DNA of 64,000 nt from NCBI GenBank assembly GCA_016490735.1, contig JAEMWC010000252.1:111001-175000 (forward strand), written 5' to 3'. Shown piece after piece: positions 43,305-53,234 of this stretch. The DNA is from Pachyseris speciosa (Eukaryota; Cnidaria; Anthozoa; Scleractinia; Pachyseridae). Each line of letters begins with the position of its first letter. Within the stretch, counting starts at the first letter, position 1. The position numbers were made by a program, and so were the translations under genes. A model generated the notes under the pieces. That model had not been told where the DNA came from, made no database searches, and saw only the letters and a program-made list of their open reading frames with translations.

Positions 43305-44588
43305 TTACATTGATCTCAGAATTAATTTTCCATCAGTCTTTCTCATCTCAATATCCTGCTCATAGAGGACCAGTGCATACACACTGTAATCAGCATTTGT
43401 TGCAGCACTCAAAGTGTATTTGAAAGTCAGTTTTGTCATTCCATCTTTGATATCCTGTTTCTGTTTTGTCAGATCGAAATAAACAAAAGGGAATATTGTA
43501 CCGAAATTGCCCCTGTTGAGAAGGGTACTTTCACTGAAATCATTTACAGCTTGAACATATTTCAAAACATCTCTAAATACTCTTGTTGGTTCTGTTGATG
43601 GTTTATAATGAACCTCTGGATAATCATTACCATTGCCAACCTCAAGATAACAATCAGTCAAAGTTTGGTTATTTGCAACTGAAAAGGTGTTATAGAGAAA
43701 TTTATTGGCTGTCTGAGATGCATCATTGGCATCATTGATGATGAATACAAAAACATGCCTGGGTTTGTTTATTCCTGTGGAAATACGGAAATTGGCAGTC
43801 TGTTGTCTTGTTGAATTGCCTCTCTCAACCATTTCTCTCATGTAAGTCCACTTTCTGTTGTCAAGATACTTGCTCATGTATAAGGACTTTCCCGTAGAAT
43901 TAAAAATAATACGAGGAACAATTAGCTGGAATTTAGTTAGTACCACACGACATTCATCAGTAGCTTGCCAAATCATATTGTCATCACTCTCAAGTGTCAG
44001 ATTCACCTCTACTTTTGAGTTAGGCATGAGTTCATCCCAAAAGCTCTTGAAAAAACCGTATCTGTTCAATGCTATCTCTGCATTTACAGAAGCATTTGCA
44101 CCATCCAACAGATTCTTTCTTGTAAATCCTTTGTTATAAGCAGCTTGTGCTACTCTGTTTTCAGCGCCTCTACTGGTGTCAAGATAGAAGAACTCATTGG
44201 TTCCCTGACTTACAGCATAACCCTGTGAATACTCAAGCAATGACTTAATATTTGTGGCTTGGTTTGCATTACGGCATTCATAAACATCAAGACCATTCAT
44301 TTTTACATTAATGGTGTTAATAAGAGCGTGAACTGAATTAACAATACCATTTCGATCTGCAGCAGCAATGTCACCTCCATCTGCAAGCTTTTTTACAATG
44401 AAAATAACATTAAAACGGGCATTATACCAGTCAAATGGTGTAGTCTCTCCACTGTTATCAACAACGAAACGGTAACCTGTTTTCCTCTGATGAGCACCGT
44501 GTGCTACAACAGTATTAAGTGCTGTCTCTAGTTCGAACACTACATCTTCATATCTTTCGATATATTTTGAGTCACGATAGTTTGACAT
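43305..44588 (-). CDS. Major capsid protein candidate (double jelly roll, hexon-like)
   Basis: 427 codons, ATG at 44588, no break. Predominantly beta-type sequence with features expected of Polinton/adintovirus major capsid proteins: an early TPFDWYNARFNVIFIVKK strand, a central segment with FFKSFWDELMPNSKVEVNLTLES, FQLIVPRIIFN, and a C-terminal FKYTLSAATNADYSVYALVLYE. Length and position between the penton and core genes fit. It builds the icosahedral shell. The TCTAAC leader motif is at 44599-44605. Assignment rests on family resemblance and context, not a single catalytic motif. Confidence 0.82.
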   Translation of the reverse strand: MSNYRDSKYIERYEDVVFELETALNTVVAHGAHQRKTGYRFVVDNSGETTPFDWYNARFNVIFIVKKLADGGDIAAADRNGIVNSVHALINTINVKMNGLDVYECRNANQATNIKSLLEYSQGYAVSQGTNEFFYLDTSRGAENRVAQAAYNKGFTRKNLLDGANASVNAEIALNRYGFFKSFWDELMPNSKVEVNLTLESDDNMIWQATDECRVVLTKFQLIVPRIIFNSTGKSLYMSKYLDNRKWTYMREMVERGNSTRQQTANFRISTGINKPRHVFVFIINDANDASQTANKFLYNTFSVANNQTLTDCYLEVGNGNDYPEVHYKPSTEPTRVFRDVLKYVQAVNDFSESTLLNRGNFGTIFPFVYFDLTKQKQDIKDGMTKLTFKYTLSAATNADYSVYALVLYEQDIEMRKTDGKLILRSM

Positions 44589-44610
44589 ATATTATTGTGT
44601 TAGATAAAAG

Positions 44611-44853
44611 TTATTTTATTTTACGAGGTCGGCCTCTCTTTCTTTTGATTAAACCACCAGTCTGGCTCACACTCTCAGTTCCACTCTTGTTTCCACTTTT
44701 TCTCTTTTTCAAAAGTTCTATGATTTTGTCACCAGCTTTTTTGCCAGCATGTTCACCAATTGTTGTGGCTGCTTTTTTTCCAGCTGTTTTGATCATATCA
44801 GTCACAATACCTTCACCATGTTGTTCATATTTTTTAAACTCAAACCGTTTCAT
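44611..44853 (-). CDS. Small basic AT-hook core protein
   Basis: 80 codons, ATG at 44853. Starts MKRFEFKKYEQHGEG, has an amphipathic Ala/Lys-rich centre (GKKAATTIGEHAGKKAG) and ends in an AT-hook, IKRKRGRPRKIK. Probably condenses viral DNA in the capsid (inference). It lies 14 bp after the penton gene's start of coding on the same strand, compact like the neighbours. Confidence 0.7.
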   Translation of the reverse strand: MKRFEFKKYEQHGEGIVTDMIKTAGKKAATTIGEHAGKKAGDKIIELLKKRKSGNKSGTESVSQTGGLIKRKRGRPRKIK

Positions 44854-44866
44854 ATACTATTAGGTT

Positions 44867-45652
44867 TTATAATTCCACACCTCTCAAGAATAACTCAATA
44901 TACCAATCTATCCCATTTAAATCGACTGGAGCTCTAGAAGAGTCTGTGACATAAAAGCGTATTGAGCTGATTGTGTGTGTTGAGACAGGATTCCATGAAA
45001 GAAAACGAGGTTTGTAAGTGAAAGGTAAACTTCTAACGAGATCTGTGACTGGTATAACTGCGATTGTATTTGTGCTATTGCCATCAACAATGCTATCTAT
45101 CACCATATCACAATTGATATAAATTTCATCTACTCCTCTTGTAATATCAGGTAGATTTGTTCCATATTCTGTGGCTGGAACTAATTTTGAATCGAAACCG
45201 ATAAGTTTTCTGAAATCAAGATTTCTCAGATCCACTCGATAGTTTTCATCAAGTTCAATCAAAATGCGATATGTTGACAAAACGAAATACATGTTAATAC
45301 CATACAGGAATTTTGATTTGTCTGTTTCAGATGGATTCAGTACATGGTTATTTTTTCTCATATACTCATGAATGTAACTATTGATATCGTCGTATGAATA
45401 CATCCCGTTAACGAATGTTATTGTTTCCCAGTTTACACCTTTGTCATAGCTGTATTTAATTTGATTATTCCCAAAAATATCTCTGATATTGTACCAACTG
45501 TATGTCAGATTGATAACATTCACAGCCATTTCATATTTCAAATCATTCGTTAATTTAAGAGGTGTATTGAATCTTTTTTCAAAATCATGACTCTTACTGA
45601 CACCAATTTTGTCTCTGTTTTTACTGTTGAATCGTAATGAAATTTCTGTCAT
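44867..45652 (-). CDS. Penton (minor capsid) protein candidate, single jelly roll
   Basis: 261 codons, ATG at 45652. N-terminal MTEISLRFNSKNRDK, then a beta-rich body (YEMAVNVINLTYSWYNI, SYDKGVNWETITF, LLNP-type loops) and a C-terminal strand pair ending DWYIELFLRGVEL. Size, position next to the major capsid protein and absence of other motifs fit the penton protein of Polintons. The TCTAAT leader is at 45663-45669. Confidence 0.78.
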   Translation of the reverse strand: MTEISLRFNSKNRDKIGVSKSHDFEKRFNTPLKLTNDLKYEMAVNVINLTYSWYNIRDIFGNNQIKYSYDKGVNWETITFVNGMYSYDDINSYIHEYMRKNNHVLNPSETDKSKFLYGINMYFVLSTYRILIELDENYRVDLRNLDFRKLIGFDSKLVPATEYGTNLPDITRGVDEIYINCDMVIDSIVDGNSTNTIAVIPVTDLVRSLPFTYKPRFLSWNPVSTHTISSIRFYVTDSSRAPVDLNGIDWYIELFLRGVEL

Positions 45653-45658
45653 ATACTT

Positions 45659-46525
45659 TTACATTAGATATTTCATCATTATTTTATTTAGCTCACCGGT
45701 TTTCAGGATTCCCAGTCTGTTCAATGTATGCAATATTTTTGTGAATTCATTTTGAACATTTTTGCTGTTGTTGCCGGCTGAAATAGATCCACCAAGTAAC
45801 TGTAGTCTTGAAAGCATGTCACCCAAAAATGCATCCCTTGAACCCATTGCACCTCTTCTCCTTCCCATGCCTGAACCAATAGTTGATGCACCTTCCTCAA
45901 CGGCGCCAATTCTTTTTCGGTACTTTTGCATTAGTTTTATCCTTTGAGTTAATTCATATATCTTATCTTTGTTTTTATCCCTATTTGTTTTGGTTGTTGA
46001 TAGATGAGCTTTTTGTCTCCCAAGTTGTTTGGTTATTTCACCAATATTTTTGTTATACTTGTCGATGTCGATTGTACCATCCATTATCCTATTTAAAATT
46101 GTTGTTGGAGGAGACAATTCATATTCCTGTAATACCTTAACCTCATCAAGTGAGAAACCTTTGTCAAGATTTGACTTATACTTTGGTTCTGTTTCAGTCA
46201 TCATTTTAGGTTTGTAATCAATTGGTAATGTTGTTTTCATTGGTACTGATTCAGGTAACGTGTTTAATAGCATAAGATCTTCAAAACCAGATGTCAAGGC
46301 TTTTTGATTCTTTTTCAACTGTTCAATAACTTCATCCTGTTTTTTGTCAACACTTTCTTTCACACTCTTCTGGACATCAATAGAGGGTTTCAGCAATTCT
46401 GATGTTGTATCATATGCATCCTGTTTTCTGTATTCATAAGTCTTGATAACATCACGAACTTCTCTAGTTTTATTTCCAGCTTCAATTCCACTTTTAAGAA
46501 GCCTTTTCATTCGTTCTATATCCAT
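45659..46525 (-). CDS. Coiled-coil virion-associated protein of unknown function
   Basis: 288 codons from the ATG at 46525 (an upstream TTG at 46531 is in frame but not needed). Rich in Lys/Glu/Gln heptad-like stretches: DIERMKRLLKSGIEAGNK, SVKESVDKKQDEVIEQLKKN and QRIKLMQKYRKRI; then a Gly/Arg-rich GSGMGRRRGAMGSR segment. First gene of the leftward set, next to the divergent promoter. A gene of this type between penton and ATPase recurs in this virus group as I know it; the function is unassigned. Confidence 0.7.
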   Translation of the reverse strand: MDIERMKRLLKSGIEAGNKTREVRDVIKTYEYRKQDAYDTTSELLKPSIDVQKSVKESVDKKQDEVIEQLKKNQKALTSGFEDLMLLNTLPESVPMKTTLPIDYKPKMMTETEPKYKSNLDKGFSLDEVKVLQEYELSPPTTILNRIMDGTIDIDKYNKNIGEITKQLGRQKAHLSTTKTNRDKNKDKIYELTQRIKLMQKYRKRIGAVEEGASTIGSGMGRRRGAMGSRDAFLGDMLSRLQLLGGSISAGNNSKNVQNEFTKILHTLNRLGILKTGELNKIMMKYLM

Positions 46526-46561
46526 ATACAATTGTGTTAGACTAATCTAAACTATTTACAT
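46526..46561. promoter_or_regulatory. Divergent viral promoter
   Basis: Only 36 bp separate the ATGs of the leftward coiled-coil gene and the rightward ATPase gene. It holds two copies of the recurring leader motif, one per strand: GTCTAAC on minus (46536-46542) and ATCTAAA on plus (46545-46551), each 10-20 bp from its start codon. So it must act in both directions. Confidence 0.6.
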
Positions 46562-47200
46562 ATGGAAATCCCTAATTATGATATTCAGGGTTCAAAGAAT
46601 TCATTCAGACAGTTGTATCCGTATATGCCAAAAGACACTTTCAGGATGCTGCTGGCTGGTCATTCTGGATCTGGAAGGACAACATTGTTCATGCATCTGA
46701 TTATGGAACCGTTGGTCTATTATGATCAGATACATCTTTATGCAAAAAATTTGGATCAAGACAAGTACAAATATCTTCGGAAAGTAATAGATGAAATAAG
46801 CAGTCACATTGGATATCCTGCCTTGGTTTGCAGTCAAGAAGAGATATTGCCAGTTGAACAAATAAAAGACACAGATTTGCAGCGATTGGTTGTTTTTGAT
46901 GATTTTGTCACTGACAAGAAACAAGATCAGATAATCAGCTATTTCATTCAGGGGAGACACAAGAACTGTTCAGTCATATATCTCACACAATCATTCTATG
47001 GCTGTCCAAAATCAATCAGACTCAATTGCAGTCACTTCTGCCTTTATGATTTCCCATCCTCAAGAGAAAGGAACTTGATTGCACAAGAACTTGGAATAGA
47101 CAAGAAGAAATACATTGAAGCCACCAAGAAACCTTATTCCTTCTGTTATGTTGACAAGCCAATGAAAACAATCAAGAGGAATTTTTATGGTGCTGTTTAA
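46562..47200 (+). CDS. Genome-packaging ATPase (A32/FtsK-HerA type)
   Basis: 212 codons. Pumps viral DNA into the capsid in relatives. P-loop GHSGSGRTT at 33-41, Walker B VVFDDF at 110-115, and a sensor-like YLTQSF at 140-145, with the length normal for Polinton ATPases. Oddity: the P-loop Lys position is Arg (codon AGG), a change that usually abolishes ATP hydrolysis. It could be decay of the integrated copy. ATG at 46562 follows ATCTAAA. First gene of the plus-strand set. Confidence 0.9.
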   Translation: MEIPNYDIQGSKNSFRQLYPYMPKDTFRMLLAGHSGSGRTTLFMHLIMEPLVYYDQIHLYAKNLDQDKYKYLRKVIDEISSHIGYPALVCSQEEILPVEQIKDTDLQRLVVFDDFVTDKKQDQIISYFIQGRHKNCSVIYLTQSFYGCPKSIRLNCSHFCLYDFPSSRERNLIAQELGIDKKKYIEATKKPYSFCYVDKPMKTIKRNFYGAV

Positions 47201-47216
47201 TCTAATCTAATATTAT

Positions 47217-47456
47217 ATGGCAATCAATAATTTTCAAAATCCAGAAAAACAGGAGAATCCCAGAACAGAAAGAATCGAAAAATTGATCAAACCTGACGCT
47301 GCTGTTGAAACACCATTTGAAATCGCTGAAAAAATCAAAATGGAAGTATACAGGAGGACACAAAAAGTATTGAAAAACAATAACAGACTACCTGTCATCT
47401 ATGAAACCATACCACCTGAATTCTTGGAAGATGAAAGCAGTGATGAAGAAGATTAA
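47217..47456 (+). CDS. Small protein with acidic C-terminus
   Basis: 79 codons; ATG at 47217 preceded by AATCTAAT. Helical, charged middle (PFEIAEKIKMEVYRRTQKVL) and an acidic tail (LEDESSDEED). No known domain recognised. Tight spacing (16 bp after the ATPase stop, 17 bp before the fibre start) makes it a genuine viral gene. Confidence 0.65.
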   Translation: MAINNFQNPEKQENPRTERIEKLIKPDAAVETPFEIAEKIKMEVYRRTQKVLKNNNRLPVIYETIPPEFLEDESSDEED

Positions 47457-49823
47457 TCTAACAAGATGATATAATGGGAGTTTTCAATTCTCCACTAGAT
47501 CAAGATGAAACAAAAACTGGTGAAAGAGGCCCTGCTGGTCCAATTGGTCCCAAAGGTGATAAAGGTGATAAAGGTGAAACAGGTGATGGATTTAGATTAA
47601 CACAAGATGGCAATTATGATATTGAAAATAAACGTTTGACAAATGTTGGTGATCCAGTAAATCATTATGATTCTACTAACTTGGGATATGTCAATGATGC
47701 TGTTTTATCAATTGAAGGAACACGTGTTAATCCATTTAAATTTCTTCTTGAAGATACATCAAAAACAACTATTCTAAGAAATGCGAATAATCTACAATTA
47801 GAAGTCTATAATGAAAGCCCTTACTCAATAAATAAAAAAGCCTTGTCTTTTGTTATTCCTTCTGCTGGTCTTACAACTGTTCTTCGTTTTGATTTGTCAC
47901 AATTGGAAGTTTCAAAGTACACTTTAGTTGTTGAGTTTTATACTGATGGTAATCCAAACAATGCAACAGTTGATGATGACAATTTGTCATCAAATTTAAT
48001 TGAAAGAAAGGATTCAATAAAAAGAGCATTTCCAAAGACTCATCTTGTTGATGGTTCCACATCAATGGAGTTATTGTTGATTTCACCATATTTACAAAAT
48101 AATAAAAAACATCATGTCATAGTTTATGGTGTTTATGGATTTTCTAATATCATTTTATCACATATTCACGACCCAGCTTTTGAAATAGAAGAAGGAAGAA
48201 TTGTATTTAATAATGAGGTTAAAATGAGTTTTCATAGAATAGTCAATGTTGGACGCCCTATACTTCCACAAGACTGTGCAACTAGAAAATACGTTGATGA
48301 TGGTGTAATAGGTAAAGCTGATAAAACATATCTCAATAATAACTTTGTGAAAAAAGATGGAAGCGTTGCAATGACTTCTGATTTGAATCTTGGAGGTAAC
48401 AAATTGACTAATGTAGCAGCGCCAACAGCAAACAATGATTCAGCCACAAAGGGGTATGTTGATACTGAAATTGCTGGAATTACTGGCATTGATGTTTCAC
48501 CATTTCTTAAAAAAGATGGAAGTGTTGCAATGACCGGTGATCTTGTCATGGGTGACAATAAAATAACAAATGTTGGATCTCCAAACTCTGATAAAGATTC
48601 TGCCAACAAAAAGTATGTTGATGACCTTGTTCTTTCAGTATCTGGTACTCAACGCAACCCATTCGCTTTTCTGTTGAAAGATATTTCCAAGTCAACAGGG
48701 ACACAAAATGTTAATAGCCTCCAAATTGAAGATTTTAACAGATCACCATATCATATCAACAAGTCATCATTGTCTTTTTTGATTCCAACAAGTGGCAGAT
48801 TTACATCCAAAATTCGTTTTAATGTGACATCATTGAGAAATGGACTGTATACATTTGTTACAGAGTTTTACTCACCATCAGACCCACACCAAGTCACAAT
48901 TGGGCTTGATCTTCGCACACTGAACATACGTGAAGCCGGACAACCGTTTCAACAACCTTTTCTTAGAACCCAGCATGTTGATGGTTATATGAAGAAGGTT
49001 TTCCAAATCGAAAAAACTGGTGGTGGTCAAGCGTCAATTGAGGTTATACTTATAGCCACAGCTCCATCTATTAACATCAAAACACATATCATCGTTTATG
49101 GGGTATATGGCTATCATACCAATTTATCTTACTTTGTTCATGACCCAGCTTATGAAATTAAAAACGGTCAAATTGCGTTTGGTGGTAATGTTGACATGAA
49201 ATTGAACAAGATCATCAACCTACAGGATAACCCCTCAAACCCACAAGACGCTGTAAACAAAAGTTATGTGGACCAGAGGTTGCAAACCAAACTCGATGCG
49301 ATTGCACAACAAAATCTGAATATGAACAACAATGCCATTACTGATCTTGCTCCACCTGTCAACGCAGACGATGCGGCGACAAAAAGGTATACTGACGAAT
49401 ATTTTCTTTGACGAGACGGTTCGACTGCGATGTATGGAAATTTGTCGATGGGTGGAAATAAAATGACGAATTTAGCGGACGTGGTGAATGAAACTGATGC
49501 AGTGAACTTTAGAGTTTTAAATAGAGCTTCACAAACTATCAGAGCAAACACTTTATTATTGAATGGAACAAATGCGATGGCAGCAGACTTAAAACTTGGA
49601 GGGCATAAAATCATTAACTTAAAAGAAGGAACAAATAAAACCGATGCCGTAAATTTAGATCAATTAGAAAAAAGTCATATTTCATCTGCTTCTCATCCAA
49701 AGAATGCTTTCAAATATTTGATGAATGATATCGATGAAATTAGCACTGAATATGGCTTGACAGTTAATGGATATGTCAATTTACCTCGTTCACCACATTT
49801 GATTTCAAAAAAGGTCATTGATG

Positions 49824-51521
49824 CACAGGGTGCAGAGGAGTTCTGTTCGATCGTAAACGACAAAGTCTCACCTCGTTAATTCCAAAATGTGTTTGCTTTG
49901 TACGATAAAGATTGTCGAAATGAAATCCTTCTGATTTGTGAATGTTTTCTGCTTCCATATCCTTCTATATCCCCCGATCTTGTCTCTCTCGTACGGCTTT
50001 CCGCCATGTTTACTTGCATATACCGCGTCGAACTGACGCTGGCCGCGGACGCATATGATCTTTGCCCGAAGGGCAACGAATAAGCTTCGGAAATCGAAAG
50101 CGAAGCTTTCCGAACGAGGCACGAAGTGACGAGTAAAAGAAGAGTAAAGGGAGGAAACAAGCGTCACGTGACTAGTTCGATGTGAACCGCAATAACTGGT
50201 GACGGAAGTGGGCAGTGACCGGAAACGGGAGAGTAATCTCCCGTTGGGGAAGGATAAAAACATGGCAAGTTTTTCTTTCAAAAGGCCAGCTCCGCTCAAT
50301 GAAAACCCACCGCAGGCAAAAAAAAATCGAAACTGTCCACCAGGGAAACACAAATTGAGCTAGACAGACTAGATAGCCAGCAAATACTAACAACACGTTT
50401 ATTCAACGAGGTCACAACATATACCCTTCAAACAATAGCTAACTAATAATTAAAACAATTCTCACGCTTCGACAATTCTCAGCAAACCTTCGAGCATCAA
50501 AGTCTCCTCCTTTTCTGAAAACGTCCGACGCATGTGTCGAATGTTCACTTGTCTATGACATGATCTCGAATATAGTGGTCTTCTCTATCACCGAAGCCCG
50601 GGCACCGAAGTCACGGCTAACCGCACGCTGGCGAAGCCGACAAACAAACTGATCAACGGTTTCACTGATTTCTTGTGCAATCTGCAGAAACATGTGCCTC
50701 TCAAACAGAACGTTTGCCTTTGGAACGAAGTAGTCATCAAGTGTCTGCGAAACCAGTGTTTCTAACGAACCGACACCTAGGGAAACAGAAATGCTTCCAA
50801 CACTTCCCGACTCGCTGGTTGAACCACTAGCGTTAGCTCCGCTCATCTCGCCGCCGCTTATAAACCGCCGTTGAAAAGAGAAAAATCTCGACAAATACCT
50901 CCACGAAACCGCGAGTGAAAGAGAACGATCCTTGTCGCTTACTGTAGAACCCCGAAACACAAATAGAGACCGCCAGCGAGTACTTCCAACACGTTTATTC
51001 TTCGAGGTCACAACACACTATACGTCATTTCCGTCACCAGTTGTTGCGGTGCACATTGAACGAAAGCGGTGTGATGAGGCCGTAAATCTCCTTTGCCAAA
51101 AATGTTACTTTTCCGACCGTTTCAACAGAATTCTTGTTCAATTTGGCTAAAAAGTGAAAATTCCAAACCATATACGAAAAATGAGACGTTTTCATTGAAT
51201 TTCGTGTCAGATACAGGGAATCGAAAAATTGAGCCTAAATCGGTTTCCTCCCTTTTCTCTTCTTTTAGTGTAAGCCACCGTTTCGTAACCTTAGAAGCCC
51301 ACGATACTTTGGTCCGCGGTATATGCAAATAAACATGGCGGAAGGAGCCGTACGAGAGAGACAAGATCGGGGGATATAAGAAGGATCTGGAAGCGAAAAA
51401 CGTTCACAACTCAGAAGGATTTCATTTCGACAATCTTTATTTTACAACGTAAACATATTTTGGAATTAAAAAGGTGAGACTTTATCGCGTACGATCCAAC
51501 AATACTCCTCTGCACCCTGTG
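49824..51521. mobile_element. TIR DNA transposon (1698 bp) inside the viral fibre gene
   Basis: The ends CACAGGGTGCAGAGGAG and CTCCTCTGCACCCTGTG are exact inverted complements, and both are flanked by the 7-bp direct repeat ATTGATG (49817-49823; 51522-51528). The inverted repeats extend inward for about 380-490 bp with small differences (to about 50215 and from about 51030). The interior holds a gag-like fragment and two similar AACACGTTTATTC..CGAGGTCACAAC words about 595 bp apart (50391, 50986). No transposase frame. The CAGGG terminus hints at hAT or P-type elements, but 7 bp is atypical for both; superfamily left open. Confidence 0.85.
50553..51011 (-). pseudogene. Gag-like fragment of an LTR retrotransposon
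   Basis: The C-terminal part of a 152-codon frame reads LDDYFVPKANVLFERHMF, then ETVDQFVCRLRQRA, closely in the style of Gypsy-type Gag capsid domains. The N-terminal part (Ser/Gly-rich) is not recognised. It sits between the inverted repeats of the transposon and is flanked by two similar words at 50391 and 50986, possibly remains of LTR or cargo ends. Confidence 0.45.
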
Positions 51522-51949
51522 ATTGATGTAGACTTGAATAAAGAAGCTAATCATATTTACAGAGCTAGAATTGGTTTTAAGATGTACACAATAAATGATG
51601 GAAAATACACTTTTATTCTCGAATGGCTATTTCCTGATTATGAAGGAATGAGTCTTAGTAGTGTAACATTCAGTGCAACTGGTGGAATTACAATTCATAA
51701 AACTGTAGGGAGAAAATTTGATAACAGAAATGAAGATCATTCGAGATATTTATTATGGATTGAAAAACCTTCAGTAAGTTCACCACCTGAATATTTATAT
51801 TGTACGATTCATATTAATGCTAACCCAACTTATCCAAATAAGTACAAAGTTCATTGTGTTGCATATGGTATTGATTTTGAAGCTGTAGACGTTCCATCAA
51901 GTGTTTACGACTTCACAGAGGCTTATAATGAATCATAAACTGGATCGGC

Positions 51950-52427
51950 ATAATAACTGTATCTAAGGGATAGAAAAGACCACTGTTCATTTGAAGGGTG
52001 GAGAATATACTTTACCAAAAACGGGAAAACTAACGCATATCTGCAATCTATCTGCATATCTGCAATCTTGGCTGGGATCTTCTTAAGAGATAAACATATT
52101 GTCAAGCTAGTCAAGAATTGTCTTGATGGACAAGCCCCAATGCAGGTTATTTTTATTAGCGAAATATTCATATCTATCACGGGACTAGGACTAAGGATAA
52201 GTTATCTACTGATAGAGTCAATCTAGAGTCGACTAAGAGAGCCTTTTTATGAGGTCGCTACCCTGTTTAATGATTGTATATAATTTTTATCCGGGCAGTA
52301 CTAGATATCAATGTATATAGTTTTACAGTTTTGTTTTTGTTTTTAATGTTAAGTTTGATTTTTATTCATTTTACACAAGACCCATATTAGCAGTTTTTAT
52401 AACTAAAATGGCTATTCTGTCAAAATA

Positions 52428-52456
<29 letters not shown>
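51950..52456 (+). mobile_element. 3' end of a non-LTR retrotransposon
   Basis: Frame-broken C-terminal RT-like text (RDKHIVKLVKNCLDGQAP; then a REPFYEVATLFND block resembling the terminal RT tail) is followed by an AT-rich 3' UTR and an ATT repeat of 9 or more units ending at 52456. It lies directly after the viral fibre stop and may mark where the viral right end was lost. Confidence 0.55.
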
Positions 52457-52462
<6 letters not shown>

Positions 52463-52719
52463 AGCAAAAGTGTATATGGTGCTGTTATAATCACCTGGAG
52501 CGCGAGCACTCCAATACTTCGAATTTCTGCTTTTGTATTCGTCAATAGTGATATTTTAAGAAGTAACATTTGTTTTTGTCATGCTGGTAAATATTGCCGG
52601 CAAGAACTGCTATACTACCCAATCAGTACTCTATTCTTAAAGTAAAATACATGCAGCTTGCTCAAATTAGACATCACATTTTCTTTCTTCATTATATTGT
52701 TCGTTTTGTTATTCATATT

Positions 52720-53234
52720 TACCGTATTTTCTCGATTTTACGCCGGACCCCAATTTAACGCCGGCCTCGTATAACTAGTAATTTTAAAATAAGCGCCGGG
52801 GGCGTTTCATCGAGGCCCCGCGGTTTGTTCGAGGCCCGAAGATTACGAAGATTAGCCAGTTTAAACATTTCCGTATAGTACTGCACACATTTCGTAAGAA
52901 CGACGTTGGCGAAGTTACCTATTATGAAATCAAAACTTTCTTTAGTTGTACCCATCTACTTGCTATGTTCTGTTCATGCATTACTTAATATTTTCTGTCT
53001 GGTTTAGTAATAATCATTTTCGGTGACTTGGGGACAGTTTGTTCGGGTCGGGAAGAAGAGAATAATCGTTCCGCCGTAAAAAAATTGCCTCTGGGTCTCG
53101 GCGAATAGATAGTAATATATCAATTTAAAAAAGTAAAGAAAATTGCACCTTGTTTATAAACGCCGGACCCCGATTAAATGCTGGCTTTAAACAAACGCCG
53201 GGTCCGTCAGGCCAAGTTTGAGAAAATACGGTAT
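52720..53234. mobile_element. MITE with TACCGTATTTTCTC termini
   Basis: Left end TACCGTATTTTCTCGATTTT and right end GAGAAAATACGGTA are inverted complements, followed inward on both sides by CGCCGG-ACCC words. Length about 515 bp. The target duplication is not clear (AT-rich flanks). No ORF of note. Confidence 0.7.

Larger units (their letters stand above)
34007..51938. mobile_element. Endogenous Polinton/adintovirus-type DNA virus (about 18 kb)
   Basis: The combination of protein-primed polymerase B, retroviral-type integrase with chromodomain, adenain-like protease, packaging ATPase, double-jelly-roll major capsid protein candidate and penton candidate is the hallmark set of Polintons/Mavericks and adintoviruses. 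The left edge is exact (34007), starting with AGTAGTATAGTGTTTGGGG. A matching right terminus and terminal repeat were not found; coding ends at 51938 and a LINE 3' fragment follows, so the right end is probably deleted. Genes 34981-46525 are on minus, 46562-51938 on plus. Several genes are broken, so this is a degraded integrated copy. Confidence 0.9.
47474..51938 (+). pseudogene. Collagen-like fibre (spike) gene, interrupted
   Basis: Residues 16-39 are Gly-X-Y triplets (GERGPAGPIGPKGDKGDKGE), followed by alternating phage-tail-fibre-like repeats (GGNKLTNVAAP...DSATKGYVD, about 35 residues each) and larger beta-rich head units that end HVIVYGVYG or similar. Two full head units are in 47474-49411 (645 codons). 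A TGA at 49409 stops the frame, but the same frame continues at once with DGSTAMYGNLSMGGNKMTN to 49823. There a 1.7-kb transposon (49824-51521) cuts the third head unit, which resumes at about 51529 (NKEANHIYRARIGFKMYTI) and ends at 51938 with a stop. Such a protein would be the receptor-binding fibre. Both the stop and the insertion disable it; a 645-residue shortened form could still be made. Confidence 0.88.

Noticed and set aside
50553..51011. Transposase of the 1.7-kb element
   Set aside because: Resembles Gag capsid segments, has no DDE or HTH features, and cannot account for mobility.
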